Below are positions 1 through 12,223 of a stretch of DNA of 64,000 nt, one piece after another. The notes beneath the pieces were generated by a model. It did no database searches, had not been told where the DNA came from, and was given only the letters and a program-made list of their open reading frames with translations. The first letter of the stretch is position 1. Each line of letters opens with the position of its first letter. The translations under genes were made by a program, and so were the position numbers. This DNA comes from Paulinella micropora (lineage: Eukaryota > Cercozoa > Imbricatea > Euglyphida > Paulinellidae): assembly GCA_019918135.1 (NCBI GenBank), contig WBZZ01001464.1, positions 77,501 through 141,500 on the forward strand. Direction: 5' to 3'.

Positions 1-55
1 AAAAACCAAACATAGGAGCTGACACTGTCCTCCTGTTAATTACTACTACGACATC

Positions 56-2726
56 ATGTCGACAGAGACCGCCGAAGTGAGTGAATTCTCGGAGGCAGAA
101 CAAAGAAGAGAAGAAGAAGAAGCAGGAGGAGGAGGAGGAAGAGGACTGAATGAAGGAGGAGGAGGAGGAGGAGATGAAGGAGTAGGAGGAGGAGTAGAAG
201 AGGGCTGGGATGATGAAGGAATATATGGAGGAGACGAAGATGAAGGAGGATTTGAACAAGAAGAGACGGGAGGAGGAGGAGCATATGGTAATCCCTTACC
301 ACCTGCCTACACGGGAGGAGGAGGACGAAAAATGATCGACTTGATTCATAGTGATGGAGAGGAGATCACAGTGAAGGAACAACAGGGTGCAAGACCACTA
401 TGACCTCACTAAAAAAGAGTTTGATAACAAGATGGGGGGAGAGAAGGATACCTATGTGTGGATCCCTCAGGATCAAAGAAGAGAGAAGAGTCGTGCTAAA
501 AAGGATGTCTATATCCTATTATCAAACACAGCACAGCTCCTCGGCAAACTGGTCTCTGATCCAGAAGAGAGAAAGAAGATACAGCATATCAAGTTTGGGG
601 ACACACACACCCACCTTGAATTACTCGATGCTATCTTTGGGGTGTACACTCAAACCCTGATTTGGGAACGTTCATACGGCACACGATGTGAGGGTTACCT
701 CCAGTACACAAACCCAAGAGCAACGGCCAGATTCCTCGCGACTGGTCAGGAGGCAGTCGATGTAACAAAAATGAAGACCAATCTGGGTTCGAAAAACTCG
801 AGTGGCATATTTCATTTTTTTACAATGGAAATAAAGGCCTTGGAGGAGGGGAAGGCAGAGATGGAAAAAAGCATTAAGGCAGCAGGAGAAACTCATCCTG
901 TGATTGATGAGTTAGAGAAGACCGACAGAGTTCTGACCAAGATCAGACTGTTGATGGGTGCGTTAATGCATAAGGAGGCATGGAAGAGATGGATTCCTAC
1001 CAAGGATCACTCTGTCCTTAAATCACTTAGTAACGCACCACCGGTCGCCAACAAAGCAGGTATTGACCAATATGTGGAGAAATATAATTTTCTCAGATCT
1101 GCTTCTGAATTGGTGGCCTTTATCACTCATGCTCAAAAGCTGGTGATATCTGAGAAGAAGGCGAAAGAGAAGGCGGAGTTCGAGAAGACGATGAGACTGG
1201 AAAGAATGAAAGCAAAAGTGAGTGGTGCAAAGGCACACCCTCCGACATATTTGACCCCACCAGCTCCTGCCCCACCAGCCCCTGCACCTCCGGGCTCAAC
1301 TACGGTGGTGGTCACAAACACGGAGAAGAAGGACAGACAAAATATCATAAATGCATTCAAGGGGAAGAAAGGAGGAGTGGCAAGTCTCATGCTATATGCC
1401 AAGACGAGCTCAGACAAAGACTCTGATGCTTCGCTTTTGAGCAAGCTCAAAGAGATCAATGCCTGCATGAAGGCTTTTCCTTGCGACGAAACGCAGGAAT
1501 ACGATGCCCTTATTACTGTTTTTGACCAATCTCTAGTCTCGGAGGGATTTGATCTGACACAGTACAAGTTTTTGAGAAAGAAGGAGGAGATTAAGAGAAA
1601 CAATGCAACAGGCCTAGACGCTCAGTGTGAACTGGCGGTGGCCACACTCATTTCATATTTTCAATCTCATGGATACCAGCATCTCTGCACTGGTACTCTC
1701 ATAGGATTTGAAATCTTTGAGACAGTGGCGATGAGTTTGAGGAGTGCTGTTGGCTTGGCGGCGACCCTTACGGAGGTAGTTTCCTCCTATGGGCTATTCT
1801 ATGGCCGCAAGTCGATCATCCTCTATTTCTTCTCGGCGTTACACACAGTTAACCCGAGTAAGCTTACTCAGCTCATACAACAATGCTCGACGTTTAGCTC
1901 AGTGAAGTCCAAGAACTTCCTCGAGACACACGTGTTCGAAAATACGGTTCAAAGCGTTGCTCCGTCAGCACTGTTTCAAGAAGTGATGAGTGCATGCTCA
2001 AACATGGACTCGTTCACGGAGGCACATACGGCACAGGCAGGCGGTGTACCTGTTGGCGCACAAGCCACGTACACAAACAGAGTTGCCGGTTGGAAGAGAC
2101 AGAGAGAGCCAGACCTGAAGACCGCATGTTGGAGGTGGCTCGCGGGCTTGCAGTGTAAGGCACAGATGGAGAACAGAGACTGCTCTTTCAATCATGATAG
2201 GCAGAACCCAACAGCAAGGGCAAATTTTCTGAGCAGGACGGAAGGCAAGGAACCGGGCCTTTTCAGCATGCTTCAGATTGCCGCTGCGAACGAAGGTTGG
2301 TACGCCAATATGTGTGATGATGAGGAGTTACGACAGGCGATCATTGCCTATGTGGAGAGGATGAAGGAGAAGAAGGAGGAAAGGGAGAGACAAAAGAACT
2401 TAAAGGCCTCTCAAAGAGGACGAGGAGGAGGAGCAGGAGCAGGAGGACGAGGAGGAGGAGGAGGAGGACGAGGAGGAGGAACATGGAGAGGAGCCTCGAG
2501 GTGGCAAGGAACCCCTCAGAGAGGAAGAGGAGGAGGTCGGGGATATACCCCTTATGGAGGGAGAGCTGTTCGAGCTCCAGCCCCCCCACCAAGAGGAGGA
2601 GGAGGCTCATGGGCAAGCTCCAACCCGAATTTCGGTCGAGCTCAGGCCTACAACACTGCCTCGGAGACCGATACGTCATCCCACCCGGACACTACTCAAG
2701 GTAATCGTTTCGAGGTGGTGGAATGA
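56..2726 (+). pseudogene. Gag-like region of A1 with CCCH finger and RGG tail
   Basis: Gag-position coding region before the protease and RT. The first ~350 bases encode an acidic, glycine-rich leader (GGA codon repeats). The long reading frame from 387 is 779 residues. It has a helical middle, a proline/alanine linker near residue 300, a finger at residues ~581-603 with spacing C-x8-C-x8-C-x3-H (CCCH-like, not the usual CCHC knuckle), and a C-terminal arginine/glycine-rich RGG stretch at ~680-760 that probably binds RNA. That it acts as the nucleic-acid-packaging protein is inferred from position. Part of a broken element. Confidence 0.6.
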
Positions 2727-2793
2727 CTGGAGGGGGAAGAAGAGAGGAAGGAGAAGACTGTGAAGTTTAACCCTAAAGCTTTCGAATGCTGTT

Positions 2794-3700
2794 GTGCAGA
2801 CTGGGCCAACGCTTCCTCAATCTGAATACAAAGATGTGGGTACACAGAGACTGCAGCCCCAAGGTAGTCTCATACCCGTTCATACATCACGGTTACCAAT
2901 GATAACTGATGCAAATAGGAAGGCAAGACTTGCGATGGAGGCGAGGAGGCCAATGGCAGACGTATCGCCTCGGCCGAGCAAACAACCACGAACAGACTCA
3001 ATGTCTACGATCGCGGCGGGTGGCGAGCAAAAAGACACTGTGTGTACTCAAGTGCCACAAGACAATGTCGCTCACATAGTAAACGCACCAGTACCGCAGA
3101 ATAATAACAATTTTAATGAGGTGAAGCAGGAGGAGAAGAAGGAGGAGTTGAAAAACTTAGAGACAAGTTCTTGTTCTCGCAGTGAATATACACAGGCCCG
3201 ATGCTCTGTGTTATACGGAACTTTATTGTGAAACATTGAAGACAATATTAAAAGTCGGTAATGATACGATGGCGAATATTAATATTGTCGGCCGGAAGTT
3301 TTTTAATCGATACCGGGACTGGGTGGACGGAAATATAAAAAATTCGACTGGCACTCTGAAGGGAGTGGGTAGCCGGACGGTCATCACGGGAATCATCACA
3401 CTGGCCTTTAAATTAAAATCCGCACGAGTATACCGCATGGACCTTTATGTCGTCCCCGGTTACCACGGGTCAATATTACTATCGTATGACCAATTGGCTA
3501 CGATTGGGGAATTGATTGATTGCGCCGCACGGCGAGTGATATATGGAGTAAAAAGAGGAGAAAAGAACGATATTGATCCCTTCAACGCTACTGACTCTTA
3601 TAAGGCTTATGAGCTGAGTCTAGCGACGGATCACAAAAGATGGCCATCGCACATGAGGCACTTGAGGTGTACGTTCACCCCATGTCGTAAGACCGGATGA
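2794..3700 (+). pseudogene. Gag-pol linker and retropepsin-like region of A1
   Basis: A low-complexity linker is followed by a stretch resembling a retroviral-type aspartic protease. It carries GNDTMANINIVG where family members carry the active-site strand, and a downstream hydrophobic strand containing YVVPGYHGSILLSYD. The same protein recurs at 51535-52053 in A2, and a more diverged relative (GNDTMASLNVLG) occurs in element B, which supports a real shared domain. The protease call is inferred from its place between Gag and RT plus this weak motif. Part of a broken element. Confidence 0.5.
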
Positions 3701-3731
3701 GCTGTCCTGGACCGACAATTGGGAATCCCAA

Positions 3732-5453
3732 GTGTGCACTGTCACAGTTCCGACATGCCATGGGGACAAAAAGTCTATTGATGACTTAATCGAGAAGCGA
3801 AAGGAGGAGATTATATGTGTCGCACAAAGAAGCCCGTCGTTGGCGAGATTCGCGGAAGGAGTAGGAACAGATGTCCATATTACTAACGGATACTGTTTCC
3901 ATGCGAAAGTAGGAGAAGAAAAAAGGGAGGCGTTTGTACCAAAGAGAACGGGGCGAATCCCGGATACTCCACCAGAAACTATTAAGAGTTTTATTGCTGA
4001 TTTCTGGGGTGACGAGCCGACGTGGCCGCGTTCACTAACTGAAGTGAAGAAATGCTTACGGACTTTATTCGAAAATAATAAGCTGTATACTATTATCCTG
4101 CCATATAATGAGAAGGCGATATGGGCGCAGGAAATAAGGGACCGGCTTATTGATCATCCTATACCGGTACCCTTTCGCAAGCAACAGCTAGTGGTGGCTT
4201 GTCGTATGGGAACTCGTGAGCAGAGCAGTGCATACAAGCGGAAGCTCAGAGACCTCGACAAGTTGAAATTGATACCGCAAGCATTCACATGCTTTGATGG
4301 TTTTTACACCCGTAAAGCTCCTTTGCAATACGCGAGACTCATTGACATGCTGGTGGAGCTCGGTAAAGATGATGAGCCGGACACGGTCACGTATGAAAAG
4401 ACGGGCCTAGATGATGTCTCGGAAGAGGACTTAGGCTTGGAGGAGGACAGAGAACCCCTCAAGCAACATAAGCAGATGTCTGATGAAGATTTCCAAGCGG
4501 CGGCGCGGAAAATATTGGAAGAAGGAGTCACGGAGAAGGAGAAGGAGTTTTTAAAAGCCAAATTAGAGGCGAACAAGGAAATTTTTGACCCTCCACATGC
4601 AGGTGGGGTCAAGCCTGAAGATTTCACTGCGGTTATTTACAAAATACCGGGTGCGGAGCCGTCACCGGCACCACGAAGGGCGAATTTGAGTATACATGAG
4701 GCGAAGATAGCGGAGGAGCTAGCAAGACAGCTGCTCAATGAGGACTTTATTGAGAGATCAACATCTCCAATAGTCTCACAACCGAGAATAGTGCCGAAGC
4801 CAGGAGGAGAATGGCGCCTGACAGTTAACTATGCTCGTGTTAACAAGGTGCTGGAGGAAGAGAGAAATCCTCTCCCGACATTAGAAGAAGGAAGAAGAGT
4901 ACTGCGAAATGCAAAATTCTATTCGGTCATTGACCTTAAGAATGGCTTCTGGCAGATACCACTGGAGGAAAAGTCCAGATGGCTGACGGCGTTTGTGGTA
5001 GGTATGGAAATATACCAATGGAAAGTGCTTCCGATGGGCCTCAAGCAAGCCCCAGGACTTTTCCAGAAGGCGATGCAGAAGATGTTGAGCAGTCAGTACG
5101 ATGATTTGTCTGACGGAGGCTTTATGAGAAGGCGGGGACAGAAGGCGGGAGAATATGCATTTTGCTATATCGATGACATTATCGTATACTCTAACACAAT
5201 GGAGGAGCATATCGATCATTTGTCCGATATATTCAGGCGCATCGGAGCTTTTGGCCTGAAGTGCAATCGAAAGAAGTGTCAACTTGCCAAGACGAGTGTG
5301 ACATACTTAGGGTACGACATCTCCCATAATCGAGTCTCGATCTCCAAAGAGAAGAGGGAGGAGATTATGAATCGACCGATACCAAAGAACCGCACTGAAT
5401 TGCACTCATTCCTTGCGATGGCGCAATACTATAACCAGTTTATATCCGATTAG
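3732..5453 (+). pseudogene. Reverse transcriptase region of A1 (Ty3/gypsy)
   Basis: RNA-dependent DNA polymerase part of pol. A long N-terminal region precedes the RT fold. The RT shows the gypsy signatures in order: IVPKPGGEWRLTVNYARVN, FYSVIDLKNGFWQIPL (first catalytic Asp), KVLPMGLKQAPGLFQKAM, CYIDDIIVYS (the YxDD box) and VTYLGYDIS. Domain order and motifs are typical of Ty3/gypsy rather than copia. It is near-identical to 52085-53807 in A2. Confidence 0.85.
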
Positions 5454-5519
5454 GGTGCAACACGGGCTAAGTTGGAGAAAATGATAGACTTTGGAGACTT
5501 TGAGAAGTGGGGCGAAGAG

Positions 5520-7240
5520 CGAAGTCGGGATATCAGGCTCACGCCCGTATAATAACTGATATGGCGAGATTGAGCTCTTCGAGCCTCCTAACGCCGCAGA
5601 GGGTAGACAGTTCATTGCAAACGCAAATGATGTTGCTGCCTCGACCCATGCTCTTTGATTCTCCTTCTTCGTGCAATACATCTTTAGTGAGGCTTTGAGG
5701 GGTCTGTGTACCCGCTCGATTTTCCCATTTGCTCGCGGGTTATAGGCAGTAACATATTGCCATTTCATCCCGTAATACTTAGATAGTTTGTCGATGACCT
5801 CGTTATTAAAGTCCGAGCCTCGATCAGAACATATCTTTCTTGGTACTCCGATCTGTGAGATGATCCTATCGATCAGCGCCTCGGCCGTCGTCTTGCCGGT
5901 AACGTCTTTGACGGGGATGATCCACACATAGTTGGTGGCTCTGTCAATAGCAGTGAGGAGGTATTTGTAACCATCCTTCGATTCTGGGAAAGGTCCCACA
6001 TGATCAATGTGTATAAACTCAAACATCCCCGCATGAAGAGGAAATTCGCCAATCAGGCCGAAATTAGCCTTCAGTGGTGTTTTGTTTATCTTGCACGGGA
6101 TGCATGCATCCACCGCCTGATCTATCTCCTCCTTCATCTTCTTCCACCAGAATCGCCTCGCTACGAACATGTGAGTTCGTTGTCGACCCGGATGCGCCAA
6201 AAGTGGGCAATTGTGGGCTGCGACAAATATAAATCGTCTCAGACTCTCCGGTACCCAAAGGGTCCATTTGTCCGGCTGTGACGCATAGCGACCGTGAAGG
6301 CCCTTGTACCACAGTAGACCATCTCTCCATCCCATCTCCTTCATCTGATCTTTGATCGCTTTCGTCATCTTCAGCTCATCCGGGTTCTGATATAAATGTA
6401 TGAGTTCCTTAAACTCCGGATCTTGAGCCTGTTGTTGCCTCCATGCGGTAGGAGGCTATATGGATAGTACCATCTTCTAGCCGTATCCCGACTCTTTCCG
6501 GGTCATCGTCTAGGTCACTTCTCCGCTCTTGAGGAGGCTCCGCATAAGCATCCTGCGTCTCCTCTTCCTCTCTTATGTTCGCCTTCGCATTCTCATATAC
6601 CTCATAGGACCACTCAGCGTCCTGCTGGGTATGTAGCTCACAACATATCCCGTGATCCGGGCCTTGTGGACTGTACCGTAGACCTGTGCGGTCATATCGG
6701 ACTCCACTCGCCATCTCCATCGCCTCAATGTGGCTGACCTCATACACCTTGTCAGTGGACAAGTCTTCCATCTCCACCGTGGACACCAACGCCGATACAT
6801 CTGAGTTAAACTCTAGCCTAGAGAGGCTATCAGCGACCACATTTCGCTTTCCCGGTAGATGGACCATTGTAAAATCGAAACAAGACAAGAACGCTTGCCA
6901 CCGCGCCAGCCGTCCAGTCTGTTCATGATTCATCAACCATAACAGGTTATGATGATCAGTTCTGACAGTAAATTGAGGTCCTCCCCACAAATACTCTCTG
7001 AGCCTCTTGAGGGCCCACACCACCGCTAACGCCTCTCTTTGCCTTGTGCAATAGTTTCTCTCCGCCGCACACAACTTCCTACTGATAAACATGATTGGGC
7101 GTAATTTCTTCTCTTCATCTTCTTGTTGTGATACAGCCCCAATCGCAAACTTAGATGCGTCTGTATCGACTACGAATTGTTTCGTAAAGTCGGGCATCGT
7201 TAACACCAGTCCTCCGTCTTTCGGGTCTTTATAAATAAGA
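5520..7240 (-). pseudogene. RNase H and integrase part of A1, on the minus strand
   Basis: Read on the minus strand, this holds gypsy RNase H (QFVVDTDASKFAIGAV, then REALAVVWALKRLREYL and RTDHHNLLWLM) followed by a linker and an integrase. The integrase has a zinc-binding HHCC segment (AHNCPLLAHPG, then CIPC) and a catalytic core with IHIDHVGPFP, CSDRGSDFNN and NGKIERVHR. The same RNase H follows the RT directly on one strand in A2, so here the part sits in an altered orientation within A1. Fossil part of a broken element. Confidence 0.8.
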
Positions 7241-8480
7241 TCTTTGCTCCTTCACCCAAAAGACACTTGGGCGGATGCGGATGAGTTGTTTGGGATGAGA
7301 CTTAGAGTGAAGATGGAGGCGGAACAAATAGTCAGGGCGCATAGAGAGGCGGAGCGCCGAAAGACTGACGCTGAAGGGGTGCGACAAGCGCACTTGGATC
7401 AGATCAAATTCCAGGTCGGGGATATTGTACTGTTGTACCATCCTCAGGTCCCGAAAGGAGTCAGCTCTAAGCTGTTCACTCACTGGAAAGGACCTTATCA
7501 GATTATGGAACAGACGGGACATCTGAACTACAAGATCAGGAGTAGAGGGAAGGTGCAAATTGTGAATGTAAGAAGGCTGATTAAGTATGATCCCTTCTTA
7601 TTGGAAGATGAATCCGTTGAGGAGGCGTTAAAACGGATGAAGGACGATTTCAAAGAGGTGCCGCCCAACCACAAGGAGGCTGGCATAGACCAAGACGATG
7701 CTTATCGGGCACCGATAGCTGAGAAGGAGGAGAGTGAGGTGGACAGTAAGGAGAAGACTGACCGCATAAGCGCGGTGGGGACTCAGTCTAAGTCTCCGCG
7801 AGAGCATAGCGGAAAGAAGGACAAGATCACAGAGGCGCAGCTAAGGAGAGCGCGGAATGATCTTATCAACGACCAACCGAGGAAGGCGATGAGATCGATG
7901 GGATCAAAGGACGTCCACCAGGAGGAGGAGGGGACGGACACTGACCCAAACGCGGGCAACGTTGAGATTGTCCATGAGCGATGGAAGGAAGGCGATGCGA
8001 TAGCAACCCATCGCATGGGTGAAAGATGCTTTCTATCTGATGAGACCAGCGGAACAACATGTCGCTGATGACACTCTCTCAGACTTATACTTGATGCGGG
8101 TCGTGGCGGTCCCACGACAGATGCGTGTCACACGAACACTCAAAATATCATCAGCCGCAAAAATAGTACAACCGATGCTCCAGTTCTGGAGAATTATGGA
8201 CCCGATTGAGGATCCAAAGGCAAGACATTATCTGCCAGTATATAAAGACGCAAAAAGTCTCGAGACATGGGATGATACAATTACTCCCAGAGACAAGGAT
8301 TACACTGCGTGGACCATTCAGACACTGCCAAGAGGAGTGCTTGATGTCCCTTTTGAATTATCGTTGGGCGGAATCCCTAATAAGATCTGGGACATTCTCG
8401 AACAGTCAAAGTTCGATCTGACTTTTGTTGGTGGTCCTCCACCAGGCAAAGAAATCCGCGCCAGACGACGAAGGCAGTGA
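7241..8480 (+). pseudogene. Integrase C-terminal region and pol tail of A1
   Basis: The plus-strand reading contains the gypsy integrase C-terminal module (FQVGDIVLLYHPQVPKG, HWKGPYQIMEQTGHLNYKI, NVRRLIKYDPFLLED), which binds DNA ends in the family. A charged tail and a final region (8019-8480) with PRGVLDVPFELSLGG and DLTFVGGPPPGK follow. The tail is not assigned to a known domain, but element B ends in an equivalent position with another proline-rich tail. Broken element. Confidence 0.65.
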
Positions 8481-9168
8481 CAAAGAAACTATTTTTCTTT
8501 ATGCGTCTCAAACAAACTGGTTGATTGCCCACGGCGTATCATGATTTGATCATGCATCATCAGTTATCAATATGAATATTAAAAAGACTCAGTGATATAA
8601 CTTGGCATTCGATCGCAACATACGAGTGCGAAAGGTCGATCGACGATGATACTACACCATATATGGGGATCGCTAGTGTATTGAGCGATGGTGTTCCCGG
8701 GTATGACCCTTTCCAAGTCCTGGGATGATGTTCTCGAAAATGAAATGTTCTCTGAAACTTTCATTACATTATTTTTTACGATAGATTATATACTGTCGTA
8801 CCTGAGCACGGTCAATCTCTACTTGCGTCGGTATATCGCAGGGTCGGGTACATACACCTCGACTTCGGATATAGCTATTAGGACTGGCCCCTTAATACTA
8901 TATCATAGGATATCCGCCTTATACAAGGGTATGTCATTAAAAAAGACAATGTACTTAGGATCTCCCTGTGAATAATAATAATAAAATAATAATAGTGTAT
9001 CTCCTGCCAATTGCTGAGCCAAAAGGCCATGTGCATCCAGTCCTCCATTCCATAAGGAAAGTCTCCACACCAATCGGTGGAATAAAGGAAGTGACGGCAT
9101 AGAACATTACTCTAGGAGCTTTATACCAATCAGCCCATGGAAAGGACCGATGGCCTATGTACTCCCTA

Positions 9169-9202
<34 letters not shown>

Positions 9203-9465
9203 GAAGAAGAAGGAGATCAAAGGGGGAATCGTACTACAGCACCACGTTGCTTGTATTTTTTATTAATAGTACGTTTGTTCTTGACATACTGCCGAGAAAA
9301 AAAAAAAAGAGATTGAGGGGAAGGAGTTCAAAAATCTACAAGAATGGCTGGAGAATCCGCTTTGACGTGCCGTATGAGGATATATTTATCGTCTTTTAGC
9401 GTCTATCCGTGGGTCGATGCGCTGTGTGGCATGACTCCATTGCGCATACTATTTGCAGAAAGAAA
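8481..9465. other. Non-coding stretch between tail-to-tail gypsy elements
   Basis: About 1 kb with no convincing gene. It holds two AAT/TAA-type microsatellites (around 8972-8996 and 9166-9205, the second running into AAG repeats) and a poly-A run near 9299. It lies between the 3' ends of A1 (plus) and B (minus), so it probably contains decayed 3' ends or LTR remains of both. No direct repeat matching another LTR was found by eye. Confidence 0.4.
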
Positions 9466-9776
9466 TCAGAAGGTGTATGACGAAAATGCTATTTCCGTCA
9501 TAAAATCGGGAGGGGGTACTGTAGGCATCACCCCCCGGATAGCCGGTAAAAAGTACCTTTTCCTGGTGACAGGTGCACCAGCTTGCTTTTCAGTATTATT
9601 TGTCCGGATTGGACCTGATGCCATTTTATTCTGGTCTGTTGCCGTTTTCCTTTTTGGCTTCACTGAGCTAATATAACGAGACATCATTCTCATCTTTTGA
9701 GGACTGTGTTTGGTTGTATTACCGACTTTTTACGAGCTATCGTTGGGGGCATTACACATGACTGTATCCTCATGCG

Positions 9777-11257
9777 GTCGACATAGATAGAACTTATCCA
9801 CCAGCCACTCGATCTTTGCCACATCTTCGCCTGCTATCCACGGCTTTTTCCATACCGTGCCGTTACGGTCCTTCACCGCTTCCTTCGGCTTAATGATAGC
9901 ATCATTTTTATCCTTAGCATCCGATGATGCTTTGTCATCGGAGGTTGACCCGCATGCTTTGCTTCCACTTTCATTTCCTCTTGCTGCTTCCGCAGCGCCT
10001 CCTCACGCTCCTTACGCGTAAGCAATGATGGCGGCTGTCTGAACGCTGGTGCAATGCGTCTCAACGCTTGCTACTCGTTCTCGTCCTCTAGCAAATAAGG
10101 GCTAAACTTGGCCAAACGCCTCACATGAACAATCTGTTCCCTTCCTCGTGCCCCCGTAGGCGCAATCTTATAATTGTACGCACCCGTCTGCCGTACAATC
10201 TTAAATGGCCCATGCCACTTATTGTAAACTTGACCGACACCCCCTTCGGTACCGTCGGAGCATACAACAAGACCGTATCGCCTTCCTTGTACTCTACATG
10301 AGAGTACTTGCCCAATTCCTGTTCTCGCTAAATCTCCCTCAGCGTCTCCCGACACTTCTCGATCGAACTACGAGCTTCTGCAATAGCTCGTAATCATACT
10401 CCTAACAGTTCGCACGGTTCCCACTTGTCGGGTGGAAACAGCAGTTCCGTTGGTGTGTTCAACGCTCTCCCGTATACCACCTGATGCGGACTCAGATCCC
10501 GCGCATGTCCCCCTAACGACGCTGAAGCCAGATTGTTAACAGCGAACGTGAACATAGGCACAACGTATATCCAATTGAGCTTACTATTTTTGCAATAGGT
10601 CTTCAGCGCTGCCTTCAGCATCCTATGCACTCGCTCAATTTTCCCGTTGGCCATTGGGTTAAATGCAGTCACATACTGCCAATAAAACCCAAATAACTTG
10701 GCAATCCTTTGCGAAACCTCATTCGCAAAACTTGTACCTCTATCCGAGATAATCCTTCTCGGGATCCCAATGCTGCCAAAGACCTGATCAATCAATGCCG
10801 CCGCTGTAACCTCCGCAGTTACATCCGTAACAGGAACAGTGATAACGTAATTGGATGTCCGATCAATCACCGTTAGCAAATATTTGAATTTTCCTGCTCC
10901 CGCCTCCGGGAAAGGACCAACATGATCGATATGCAAAGTATCGAAGATGTCCAAGGTGATATCATACTCACCCTTGAGACCCAAGTTCGGCTTATACGGA
11001 AGCTTTGCTATCTGACAATGAGGGCAGCCCTTCACAAATTCCTTGACCCTTTCCCCTATATTATCCCACCAAAACCTTTTGCGTAAAAACCAGGTCATCC
11101 TTTCCACCCCCGGATGACTCTGCATCGGGCAATGGTGAGCCGTGATCAACAAAGACGTTCTGAGTTCTTGCGGAACCCATAACAACCAGCGATCCTCCTC
11201 ATTTGCATAAATTCCATCCTTGCCCATGTACCAAAGGAGTCCATCCTTCAGCACCAA
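9777..11257 (-). pseudogene. Integrase and C-terminal module of element B
   Basis: Minus-strand integrase with zinc-binding residues (AHHCPMQSHPG, CPHCQIAK), catalytic core strands (LHIDHVGPFPEAG, IISDRGTSFANEV, NGKIERVHRML) and the C-terminal module (DTVLLYAPTVPKG, then HVRRLAKFSPYLLEDENE). A further stretch containing VWKKPWIAGEDVAKIEWLVDKF resembles a chromo-like or pol tail. Family role: inserts the element's DNA into the genome. Broken. Confidence 0.75.
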
Positions 11258-12214
11258 GCATCACTTAACTTGCTTTCGTATCTCGTTGTCCTCCGGTCTA
11301 GCTTGAGGATTGGCAAGATGTTCCCGAAACTCCTTATACTTCGCACTTTCTTTTGTGAAAGTTCGAAAAGTTTCCACCGACGCCAGTCGACAGCCGTGTC
11401 AGTCTCCAACTGGAATCGAACCTTGTCCTGATGTGTTTCCGGTAATTGAAAGAGATGTTCGTCCTTCACTCTTTCCTCATCCTCCAAATTGAGACACATC
11501 GGGCCCTTCGGCAACAAGGCCGCATTAAAGGCACCATGCCATCCCTCCTTAACTTCCTCCTCCTCATCCCTCTCGGCGGCTCTGGCTTCCGCCCCATTTT
11601 TCCTGTGCTGCCACTTCGACTGCTTCCACAGCAGCCACTTCCTCACTACGCGTGTCGCGTTAATGATTGCTATGAGTGAACGGGTGATACCAAAGCCCTG
11701 CTGGCAACTTAGCATCCTCCGCCCCTTGTTTCTCCCACTCATGGAGGTCCACGTCATGTCCCATGATCGCCAACACCGCCCCCGGCGTGCGAAACTCGAA
11801 CTGTGCCATTCGCACCTCCCGAACTGTGTTGCGACGCTGTAATTCATCTACAGCCTTCTCCTTCTGCCCACTCTTATCCTCATAACGAGAGCAGAAATCA
11901 GGGACAACATTCCTCTTGCCCTTGATGTACTGGATGGTGAAGTCATACTCCACCAAATCCAGCTGCCACCTTGCCAACCTACCCGTAAGGTCTCCCGACA
12001 TGAGCCATTGTAGGTTGTGGTGATCCGTCCTCACCAAGATATTAGGTGTACCCCAAAGGTACTCCCGTAACCTTCGAAAAGCCCATACTATAGCAGGCGC
12101 TTCACGCTGCCTAGTACAATATTCCCTGTCCGCTGGTATCAGCTGTCGGCTGATAAACATATTGGGCCGCAGTTGCCCAGTGGACCTGTCCATTTGCTGA
12201 AGCATTGCCCCCAC
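11248..12214 (-). pseudogene. RNase H and linker of element B
   Basis: Minus-strand RNase H remains: MFISRQLIPADREYCTRQREAPAIVWAFRRLREYLWG compares closely to the A1 RNase H, and RTDHHNLQWLMSGDLTGRLARWQ follows, then a charged linker region leading to the integrase. In the family this domain degrades the RNA strand of the RNA-DNA hybrid. Fossil. Confidence 0.7.
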
Positions 12215-12223
12215 AGCGTATGC

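Larger units (their letters stand above)
1..8480 (+). mobile_element. Ty3/gypsy-like retroelement A1 (broken)
   Basis: An LTR-class retroelement of the Ty3/gypsy type, read mainly on the plus strand: Gag-like, protease-like, reverse transcriptase, RNase H, integrase and integrase C-terminal parts can all be seen. The RNase H and integrase part lies on the minus strand between the RT and the integrase tail, so the element is internally rearranged as well as broken (roughly five or more breaks). The window opens just before the Gag, so the 5' LTR is outside or unrecognised, and no 3' LTR was identified. Its protease-to-RT part is almost identical to fragment A2 at 51506-53872, with fewer than ten differences noticed over 2367 bases. 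That dates the duplication as recent, not the element. Confidence 0.85.

Noticed and set aside
54-302. Leucine-rich minus-strand frame opposite the A1 Gag leader
   Set aside because: It is the antisense of the GGA-repeat coding sequence. The composition follows from the repeat.
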